A DNA stretch of 9,474 nucleotides. It comes from Acetobacteraceae bacterium. GTDB lineage: Bacteria; Pseudomonadota; Alphaproteobacteria; Acetobacterales; Acetobacteraceae. A program made the position numbers and the translations under genes. Numbering within the stretch: the first letter of the stretch is position 1; each line of letters starts with the position of its first letter. Location: assembly GCA_027323595.1 (NCBI GenBank), contig DAHWBL010000150.1:1-9474 (forward strand), in the 5' to 3' direction. Of the stretch, positions 1-5,273 are shown in pieces. The notes below the pieces were generated by a model that saw nothing but the letters and a program-made list of their open reading frames with translations, was not told the origin of the DNA and ran no database searches.

Positions 1-275
1 CCCCCCCGCCGCCCGCCACCGCCGGCGCCTGGTCGGTCCAGCTCGGCGCCTTCGGCTCGCCCGACCAGGCCCGCCTCACCGCCGAGGCCGCCCGCCGCGC
101 CGCCCCCGACCTGCTCGCCACCGCCGTCACCCAGACCCCGCCCACCAGCCCGTTCGGTGGCCACCGGCTCTACCGCGCCCGCCTGTCCGGCCTGTCGCAC
201 GACACCGCGATCACCAGTTGCGCCCGCCTCGGCGGCCTGCTCCCCTGCATCCCGGTCCCACCCGGAGGTGCCTGA
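1..275 (+). CDS. C-terminal fragment of SPOR-domain protein, probably D-alanyl-D-alanine carboxypeptidase
   Basis: The reading frame is open from base 3 to the TGA at 273-275 and gives 90 residues; the start is outside the window. After a Pro/Ala-rich linker comes a segment starting WSVQLGAF, the first strand of a SPOR (sporulation-related repeat) domain. It is followed by the typical 'ARLTAEAARRAAPDLL' helix, a 'LYRARLSGL' strand and a last 'CARLGGLLPCIPV' helix and strand. SPOR domains bind denuded peptidoglycan glycan strands in the periplasm. In alphaproteobacteria this tail is often attached to DacF-like D,D-carboxypeptidases, so that is my best guess, but the catalytic half is not visible. 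An RlpA-like or other SPOR protein is possible. The stop codon overlaps the ATG of the dioxygenase by one base (TGATG), which suggests translational coupling. Confidence 0.7.
   Translation, partial: PPPPATAGAWSVQLGAFGSPDQARLTAEAARRAAPDLLATAVTQTPPTSPFGGHRLYRARLSGLSHDTAITSCARLGGLLPCIPVPPGGA
264..268 (+). promoter_or_regulatory. Shine-Dalgarno site fixing the dioxygenase start
   Basis: A perfect GGAGG lies 6 bases before the ATG at 275, inside the last codons of the SPOR gene. It decides in favour of the start at 275 rather than an in-frame ATG at 218, which would add 19 arginine/proline-rich residues not seen in the dioxygenase family. Confidence 0.75.
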
Positions 276-1057
276 TGCAACCCGCCCTGTTCCTCAGCCA
301 CGGCTCGCCGATGCTGGTCCTCGAACCCTGCCCGGCGCGCGATTTCCTGCGCGGGCTGGGCCAGACCCTGCCCCGGCCGGACGCCATCATCGTCGCCTCG
401 GCGCATTGGCAGACCGCCGCCCCAACCCTGGGCTCGGCCGAAAACCCGCCCACCATCCATGATTTTTACGGCTTCCCGCAGGCACTGTTCCGCATCACCT
501 ACCCCGCCCCCGGCGCCCCGGCGCTGGCCGCCCGCGCCGCCGAGCTGCTCGCCGCATCCGGCCTGCCGGCACAGCTCGACCCCGCCCGCGGGCTCGATCA
601 CGGCGTCTGGGCGCCATTGATCCTCGCCTGGCCGCAAGCCGATATCCCGGTGGTGCCGATCGCCCTGCAACATGGCCAAGGCCCCGACTTCGACGGTCCA
701 GCCCACCACGCCGCGCTGGGCGCGGCACTCGCCCCGCTGCGCGCCGACAACATCCTGCTGCTCGGCTCGGGCAGCTTCACCCACGATCTGCGCAGCCTCG
801 ACCGGCGCGGCACCGACGCCCCGCCCGACCCGATCACCGAGGCGTTCTCCAGCTGGATGGACACAAACCTGCGCGCGAACGACCGCGCCGCCCTGCTCGA
901 TTACCGCGCCCGCGCGCCCGACGCGGCGCGGCTGCACCCCACCGATGAGCATCTGCTGCCGCTGTTCTTCGCCGCCGGCGCCGGCGGCGCGGCCACCCGC
1001 ATCCACAGCTCCAGCACCTATGGCAGCCTGCGCATGGACGCCTACAGCTTCGCCTGA
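275..1057 (+). CDS. Class III extradiol ring-cleavage dioxygenase, DODA/YgiD type
   Basis: A 260-residue protein, the usual length for the family. It opens with 'ALFLSHGSP', the hallmark N-terminal strand carrying a metal-binding His (H9). Other expected metal-site residues are H44 in 'ASAHWQ', H170 in 'GSGSFTHDL', and H226 in 'HPTDEHLLPLFFAAGA'. 'HDFYGFP' (62-68) and 'GLDHGVWAPL' (106-115) are further family motifs. Such cytosolic enzymes open catechol rings next to the two hydroxyls using O2. E. coli YgiD and plant DODA act on DOPA, and the bacterial metal is usually Fe(II) or Zn. The natural substrate here cannot be read from sequence. All metal ligands are present, so it is probably active. 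It is coupled to the SPOR gene upstream and lies 29 bases before a GST gene, probably in one operon. Confidence 0.9.
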   Translation: MQPALFLSHGSPMLVLEPCPARDFLRGLGQTLPRPDAIIVASAHWQTAAPTLGSAENPPTIHDFYGFPQALFRITYPAPGAPALAARAAELLAASGLPAQLDPARGLDHGVWAPLILAWPQADIPVVPIALQHGQGPDFDGPAHHAALGAALAPLRADNILLLGSGSFTHDLRSLDRRGTDAPPDPITEAFSSWMDTNLRANDRAALLDYRARAPDAARLHPTDEHLLPLFFAAGAGGAATRIHSSSTYGSLRMDAYSFA

Positions 1058-1086
1058 AAACCATAAAAACAAGGGGATACGCGCCA

Positions 1087-1896
1087 ATGCTGGAGCTTTA
1101 TCACGCCGACACCGCGGTCTGCGCGGCAAAGGCGCGCCTGGTGCTCGCCGAAAAACAGATCCCCTATCAGGGCCATCTGCTCAACCTCTCGCGCGGCGAC
1201 CAGTTCGCCCCGGCCTATCTGGCGCTGAACCCCAACGGGGTGGTGCCCACCCTGGTCCATGACGGCGCGGTGCTGATCGAATCCACCGTCATCTGCGCCT
1301 ATCTGGACGAGGCGTTCCCCGCCCACCCGCTGCGCCCGGCCGACCCGCTCGGCCGCGCGCGGGTCCAGCTCTGGACCAAACGCGAGGACACCATCCACGA
1401 CACCGTCAACAGCTTCACCAATCTGCTGTTCTTCCGCCCGGCCCTGCTCGCCCGCCCGCTCGCCGAACGCCAGGCCCGGATCGACGCCATCCCCGACCCC
1501 AACCGCCGCGCCAAATGGTGGGACATCCTGGATCACGGCATCGAGGCGCGGCCGATCAGCGAGGCGCTGGTCCGCCTCGCCCGGCATTTCGCCGACATGG
1601 AGCAGGCGCTGGCCGCCGGGCCCTGGCTGGCCGGCGCGCATTTCAGCCTCGCCGACACCGGCCTGGTTTCGTTTTTCAACCGCTTCACCCTGCTCAGCCT
1701 CACCGGCTTATGGAGCGAGCGCTTTCCGCTTCTGACCGACTGGTTCGCCCGCTGTCAGGCACGGCCGAGCTTCGCGGTGGCGATCGGAGATTTCATCAGC
1801 CCCGCCGTGGTGGACACATACGCGACATCGAGCGCGCCCGGCTGGCCCGCCGTGCGTTCGCTGTATCATGATCTGCTTGAGCAGATGAAAGTCTAA
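1087..1896 (+). CDS. Glutathione S-transferase family protein, LigF/beta-etherase-like
   Basis: 269 residues with the two-domain GST layout. The N-terminal thioredoxin fold (about 1-80) has 'ALNPNGVVPTL' (46-56, with the cis-proline P54) and 'ESTVICAYLDEAFP' (65-78), which holds the Glu-Ser pair that binds the gamma-glutamyl part of glutathione. The helical C-terminal domain (about 90-235) ends with 'WLAGAHFSLADTGLV', carrying the SLAD N-capping box. The segment 65-98, with 'LRPADPLGRA' followed by 'WTK', resembles by memory LigF-type beta-etherases, which use glutathione to break aryl-ether bonds. Near the N-terminus, where many relatives have Ser-x-Cys, this protein has Ala10-Val-Cys12, so the usual serine is missing and Cys12 kept. 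The start has AAGGGG 10 bases upstream (1071-1076). The substrate is unknown; the neighbouring ring-cleaving dioxygenase is consistent with use of an aromatic compound. Confidence 0.85.
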   Translation: MLELYHADTAVCAAKARLVLAEKQIPYQGHLLNLSRGDQFAPAYLALNPNGVVPTLVHDGAVLIESTVICAYLDEAFPAHPLRPADPLGRARVQLWTKREDTIHDTVNSFTNLLFFRPALLARPLAERQARIDAIPDPNRRAKWWDILDHGIEARPISEALVRLARHFADMEQALAAGPWLAGAHFSLADTGLVSFFNRFTLLSLTGLWSERFPLLTDWFARCQARPSFAVAIGDFISPAVVDTYATSSAPGWPAVRSLYHDLLEQMKV

Positions 1897-1914
1897 AAAA
1901 GGCCGCAAAACGGC
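1895..1914 (-). terminator. Possible weak intrinsic terminator, minus strand
   Basis: Read on the minus strand, GCCG and CGGC (1914-1911 and 1905-1902) pair around a 5-base loop and are followed by a run of T (1900-1895). The stem is only 4 bp, so it is weak by itself. It may be the release point for transcripts of the cold-shock gene after the stronger hairpins upstream. Confidence 0.3.
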
Positions 1915-1927
1915 ACCAAACGAGCAA

Positions 1928-1953
1928 CGCCGGCACCCCAAAGGGTACCGGCG
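1928..1953. terminator. GC-rich hairpin between convergent genes
   Basis: Bases 1928-1938 pair with 1943-1953 over 11 positions with one A/C mismatch (1934/1947) and a CAAA loop. There is no T run directly after it on either strand, so it may be a transcript 3' end stabiliser or half of a bidirectional terminator between the GST and cold-shock genes. Confidence 0.35.
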
Positions 1954-1980
1954 CGTTCGTCAGGATCGAAGCTCCGGCGA

Positions 1981-2006
1981 CGCCCGTGCCCCGAGGGGCA
2001 CAGGCG
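1981..2006 (-). terminator. Strong hairpin just after the cold-shock gene
   Basis: Bases 1981-1991 pair with 1996-2006 with one G-T wobble, closing on a 4-base loop. It begins 6 bases after the cold-shock stop codon on the minus strand. It is one of the most stable hairpins in the window, but no T tract follows at once. It could protect the csp mRNA 3' end or end transcription together with the hairpins at 1928-1953 and 1895-1914. Confidence 0.5.
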
Positions 2007-2012
2007 CGTCAA

Positions 2013-2225
2013 TCAGCCCTGAACCTTGAGGTTCTCGGCCGACATCTTGCCGCTCTTGCGATCGGCGACCAGCTCGTAATCCACCTTCTGGCCTTCGCGC
2101 AGCTCACGGATGCCCGAACGCTCGACGGCGCTGATATGAACGAATGCGTCGCCGCCGCCATTATCCGGCGCGATGAAGCCATAGCCCTTCTGGGCATTGA
2201 ACCATTTCACGGTTCCAGTGGTCAT
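2013..2225 (-). CDS. cspA: Cold-shock protein (single CSD, CspA family)
   Basis: 70 residues starting MTTGTVKWFNAQKGYGFI, the standard length and start for a bacterial CspA-type protein. It is a single oligonucleotide-binding beta-barrel with the RNA-binding motifs RNP1 (KGYGFI, about 13-18) and RNP2 (DAFVHISAV, about 26-34). These proteins bind single-stranded RNA or DNA without strong sequence preference and melt mRNA structure in the cytoplasm. The 'VERSGIRELREGQKV' and 'DRKSGKMSAENL' segments are typical of alphaproteobacterial paralogues. An in-frame ATG at 2261 would add 12 residues absent from the family, so I chose 2225. The Shine-Dalgarno signal is weak (an AAAGA-like stretch about 10 bases upstream). 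Whether this copy is cold-induced cannot be told; many paralogues respond to growth phase or stress. Confidence 0.95.
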   Translation of the reverse strand: MTTGTVKWFNAQKGYGFIAPDNGGGDAFVHISAVERSGIRELREGQKVDYELVADRKSGKMSAENLKVQG

Positions 2226-2412
2226 GTCGTGTGTTCTTTCATAGATCAAGGAAGTGCTCACCCGTTTGACGGGGCGGTCGAAATCGCGGTTTCAGGGTAG
2301 AATGACGGCACGGCGCCGAGAAGCCCAGCGCAAAGCACAACCATCCGGCCATCCTTCGACCCCATCCATGTGGCGCATCGGCGCGGCCATTGCAAGCAAA
2401 ATAACTCGAAGC
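2226..2412 (-). promoter_or_regulatory. Leader and promoter region of the cold-shock gene
   Basis: These 187 bases lie between the stop of the EAL-CBS-GGDEF gene and the csp start, so they must hold the csp promoter and leader unless csp is read through from upstream. I could not identify a convincing -35/-10 pair. A small hairpin (CCCGT 2261-2265 with ACGGG 2269-2273, 3-base loop) sits about 36 bases before the start codon. Long structured leaders are common in csp mRNAs, so control at the RNA level is plausible but not shown. Confidence 0.35.
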
Positions 2413-4299
2413 TCAGGCGCCCTGCGCGGGGCCGGCGGCAGGCCCATGCACCGTGGGCAGATCGCCCAGCATCACCATGCTCACCTTGTCACCGGCCCGC
2501 TTGGCCGCGCGCTTCAGCACCGCCAGCTCCCCGGCCAGCAGATCGATGGTCACCGCGCGCACCCCCGCCGGCACCCCCAGGATCGCCGCCGAGGCGCACA
2601 AAAGCGGCACCTCGCGCGCCGCGCCATCGCGATCGACCACGCTCACCCGCCCGCGCCGCCGCGCCTCGGCGGGGTAAAAGCTCGCCGCCCCGGCCGCGAA
2701 CCCGGCCAGCAGCTCGCCCACCCGCGCGCGCGCCGAATCGAGCCCCACCCCGCGCAGCCCGACGAAAAAATCATCGCCCCCGACATGGCCGATGAAACAT
2801 TCCCCGGTGGCGAACTGGGTGCGCAGCTGGTCGACGAACAGCAGGATCGCCCTGTCTCCCTGGCGAAACCCGAAGGAGTCGTTGAAACATTTGAAATGGT
2901 CGAAATCCAGATAGACCAGACAGCCGGCCTCCCCGCTCGCCGAGAATTCGGTGATCCAGTCGGCGATGGAGATGTTGCCCGCCAGCCTGGTCAGCGGATT
3001 CTGGTTTTCCGCCGCCCGCAGCCGGCGCTGATCCAGAATGCGCAGCATCGCCTCGCGCGACAGCGCCCCCGCATAGCGCCCCCGCACGGTGATCAGCACG
3101 CACGGGTCCCACCCGCGCGCCGCCTGGCCGGACAAAATGGTGTCGATCGGCGTGGCGATGTCGGCGACCATGCAGCGGGTGATCGAATCCGCCAGCCGAA
3201 ACGGCGCCGCCGCCGCGTCGCCCGCACGCCCGCGCGCCTCGGCATCGCGCGCATGCACGTCATCGCGCGCATACACATAGGGCTTGATCGAGGCCTCCTC
3301 GATCACCCCGATCGGCTGGCCATCCAGTTCCACCACCGGGAAGCAATTGCGCTGGCCGCTGGCGGCGAACACCGCCATCACCGCCTCCAGCCCCAGATCC
3401 ACCGCCAGCGGCGGCGTGTCGTCCAGCAGCGCGCGGATGGTCTGGCAATCATCGCCGCGGTCGCGCCGGTCGCGCCGGTTCATCTCACCGACCACCGCAT
3501 AGGTCCGCGCGGTCATCGAGGCGGCGGCACTCGGCGGCGCGATCAGATGCCCCTGCGCCATGTCGCAGCCAACCTCGCGGCACACCGCCAGCTCGGCCTC
3601 GGTCTCCACCGCCTCGGCGATCACCGACACCCCCAGCACATGCGCCAGGCTGACGATCGCGGCGAGCAGCACCCGCCTGGTCTGGCTGCTGTCCACCCCG
3701 GCGATGAAGCGACGATCGAGCTTGATCAGCTCCGGCCGCAGCTGGTGCAGCATCAGCAGCCCGCCCCGCCCGGTGCCGAAATCATCGAGCGCGATCTGCG
3801 CCGAGCCGATCACCGCGCGCAGCCGCGCCGCCACCGCAGCGGCATCCACCATCGCCCGCCGCTCGGACAGTTCGGCGCAGAACAGCGCGCCCGAAATGCC
3901 GTGGCGGCGCAGCATCGAAGCGGTTTCCCCCGGGTCGAACTCCGGCCGCGCGATCACCCGGAAATCGAGATTGCAGAACAGCCGCGCCCCGCTGCCGCGG
4001 GCAAAGCCGGCAAACCCCTCGATCGATTTGCGCCGCAGCAGCCCGTCCGCCGCCACCGCCAACTCCGAGCCCAGCAGCCGGTCCACCAGCGCCCGCGGGC
4101 TCGCCTGCCCCAGCGTTTCATGACCGCGAAGCAACGCTTCATAGCCATAGGTCGCGCCGGAATGGATCGAGACGATCGGCTGATAGGCGATCCAGCCATG
4201 CGTATCCAGATCGCCCAGCACATCGGTCGGCTGCCGGAAGGACGCCGTCTGTGGGCGCTCAGCGCCCTCTCTCTGCTCGGTTCTCGGCGCAATCCGCAT
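2413..4299 (-). CDS. Cyclic-di-GMP signalling protein, EAL - CBS pair - GGDEF
   Basis: 628 residues from the ATG at 4299; GAGG lies about 10 bases upstream. A TTG at 4332 would add 11 residues and is less likely. The EAL phosphodiesterase domain (about 30-265) has YQPI (39-42), EALLR (54-58), N110, E143 in ELSE, DDFGTG (172-177), K193, E229 in AEAVE, and QG (249-250). The metal and catalytic set looks complete, so c-di-GMP hydrolysis is plausible. Two CBS-like segments follow (about 286-345 and 370-425); CBS pairs usually sense adenine nucleotides. The C-terminal GGDEF domain (about 435-610) has LDFDHFKCFND (464-474) and GGDDF (507-511) in place of GGDEF/GGEEF. The RxxD inhibitory site five residues before it is absent (TGEC is found). 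No membrane segment or signal peptide is seen, so it is cytoplasmic. Which activity dominates cannot be read from sequence. Confidence 0.92.
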   Translation of the reverse strand: MRIAPRTEQREGAERPQTASFRQPTDVLGDLDTHGWIAYQPIVSIHSGATYGYEALLRGHETLGQASPRALVDRLLGSELAVAADGLLRRKSIEGFAGFARGSGARLFCNLDFRVIARPEFDPGETASMLRRHGISGALFCAELSERRAMVDAAAVAARLRAVIGSAQIALDDFGTGRGGLLMLHQLRPELIKLDRRFIAGVDSSQTRRVLLAAIVSLAHVLGVSVIAEAVETEAELAVCREVGCDMAQGHLIAPPSAAASMTARTYAVVGEMNRRDRRDRGDDCQTIRALLDDTPPLAVDLGLEAVMAVFAASGQRNCFPVVELDGQPIGVIEEASIKPYVYARDDVHARDAEARGRAGDAAAAPFRLADSITRCMVADIATPIDTILSGQAARGWDPCVLITVRGRYAGALSREAMLRILDQRRLRAAENQNPLTRLAGNISIADWITEFSASGEAGCLVYLDFDHFKCFNDSFGFRQGDRAILLFVDQLRTQFATGECFIGHVGGDDFFVGLRGVGLDSARARVGELLAGFAAGAASFYPAEARRRGRVSVVDRDGAAREVPLLCASAAILGVPAGVRAVTIDLLAGELAVLKRAAKRAGDKVSMVMLGDLPTVHGPAAGPAQGA

Positions 4300-4379
4300 A
4301 CAAGCCCGGCCTCGTTTCGCGGCGCACGACAACAGGGCGCCTGAGAAACTTTCTAGACCGTTAACTGTCGCGAGAAACG
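4300..4379 (-). promoter_or_regulatory. Gap between transglutaminase and EAL-CBS-GGDEF genes
   Basis: This 80-base gap, with the last codons of the upstream gene, is clearly more AT-rich than its surroundings. It holds two copies of GTTTCTC on the minus strand (4378-4372 and 4349-4343), 29 bases apart. It could be a promoter or operator for the c-di-GMP gene. No clear -35/-10 pair or terminator was found, so read-through from the amidoligase operon is equally possible. Confidence 0.3.
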
Positions 4380-5273
4380 TCAGATATTGTCATTTTGTTC
4401 ATTTTCCGCTGGCGCAAGATCGACCGACACCAGCACCCCATGCTCGCCGCCGCCCAGAATCACCCCGCGCACCGGCGACACGTCGGAAAAATCCCGCCCC
4501 CAGGCGAGCAGCACATGCTCCTCGCGCACCTCGATCCCGTTGGTCGGATCCAGCCCGATCCAGCCCAGCGACGGCCCGGCCCAGGCCTCCACCCAGGCGT
4601 GGCTCTGGTCCGCGCCGCGCCGCGCCGGCTGCCCCGGCGGCGGGCGGGTGCGCACATATCCCGACACATAGCGCGCCGGCAGCCCCAGCCCGCGCAGGGC
4701 GGCGATCATCAGATGCGAAAAATCCTGGCACACCCCCTCGCGCCGGCGCAGCACCTCGGCGACCGGCGTGTTCACCTCGGTCACGCCGGGGCGAAAGCGA
4801 AATTCGTCGCTGAAGCGCCGGTTGAGCGCGCGCAGCCCCTCCATGATCGGCCGGCCGGGCGGAAAATCCAGTGACGCCCAGCCGGCGGCGGCACGGTCCG
4901 CCGGGGCGTGCTGGCTGGCGAACACGAACTCCGCCTCGCGCCAGGCGGCGCGCGCACGCATCAGCGCCGCCACATCCTCCCACGCTGGCCCAGAATCGGC
5001 CGGCGCCAGCCCCGCGCTCACCACCACCCGCGCCTCCAGCGTCACGGTGAAATCCGCGTGCGGACGGTGCATGAACAGCCAGGTCACCTGGTTGCCGAAA
5101 TGGTCGCGCCCATCGACACAGCGCTCGACCGGCGGGTCGGTGATGATCGCGCTGGACAGCACACGCTGCCACGGCAGCGCGCGCGGTAGCAGATGCAGCA
5201 TGTGCGCCGCCACATCCACCGTCGCGCCGTAGCGATAGCGGGTCTCGTGCCGCACCTGATAGACCACGCCCAT
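4380..5273 (-). CDS. Transglutaminase-like (papain-fold) protein of the amidoligase cluster
   Basis: 297 residues from the ATG at 5273; a GTG at 5276 just before it is an alternative and would give a 4-base overlap. The N-terminal beta domain (about 1-90) begins 'YQVRHETRYRYGATV', the bacterial transglutaminase N-terminal signature. The core (about 160-245) has the catalytic triad: Cys182 in 'REGVCQDFSHLMIAALRGLG', His225 in 'DQSHAWVEAW', and Asp242 in 'GWIGLDPTNG'. No signal peptide is seen, so it is cytoplasmic. Such proteins may act as peptidases or amide-transfer enzymes; this subgroup has no proven substrate that I know of. Its start overlaps the stop of the ATP-grasp/Alpha-E gene by one base (TGATG), so the two are probably co-translated and act together. 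The last eight codons (ENEQNDNI) are unusually AT-rich for this genome. Confidence 0.9.
   Translation of the reverse strand: MGVVYQVRHETRYRYGATVDVAAHMLHLLPRALPWQRVLSSAIITDPPVERCVDGRDHFGNQVTWLFMHRPHADFTVTLEARVVVSAGLAPADSGPAWEDVAALMRARAAWREAEFVFASQHAPADRAAAGWASLDFPPGRPIMEGLRALNRRFSDEFRFRPGVTEVNTPVAEVLRRREGVCQDFSHLMIAALRGLGLPARYVSGYVRTRPPPGQPARRGADQSHAWVEAWAGPSLGWIGLDPTNGIEVREEHVLLAWGRDFSDVSPVRGVILGGGEHGVLVSVDLAPAENEQNDNI

Noticed and set aside
170..1129. A 319-codon minus-strand open frame opposite the dioxygenase
   Set aside because: Gly/Arg/Ala-rich with no family match that I recognise; the plus strand has the full metal-ligand set and a good ribosome binding site.
1042..1641. A 199-codon minus-strand open frame opposite the GST
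   Set aside because: No recognisable domain and it overlaps a clear GST on the other strand.
1871..1886. A 6-bp perfect inverted repeat (ATCTGC/GCAGAT) near the GST stop codon, followed by A-rich sequence
   Set aside because: It is inside the coding region and followed by A, not T, on the plus strand, so it does not fit an intrinsic terminator for the GST gene.
2226..2261. A 12-residue N-terminal extension of the cold-shock protein from an ATG at 2261
   Set aside because: The family starts at MTTGTVKWF; the extension is not typical and lies in the expected leader.
2254..4344. A 696-codon open frame on the plus strand opposite the EAL-CBS-GGDEF gene
   Set aside because: Same low-complexity Arg/Pro/His composition and no motif, while the minus strand carries complete EAL and GGDEF signatures.
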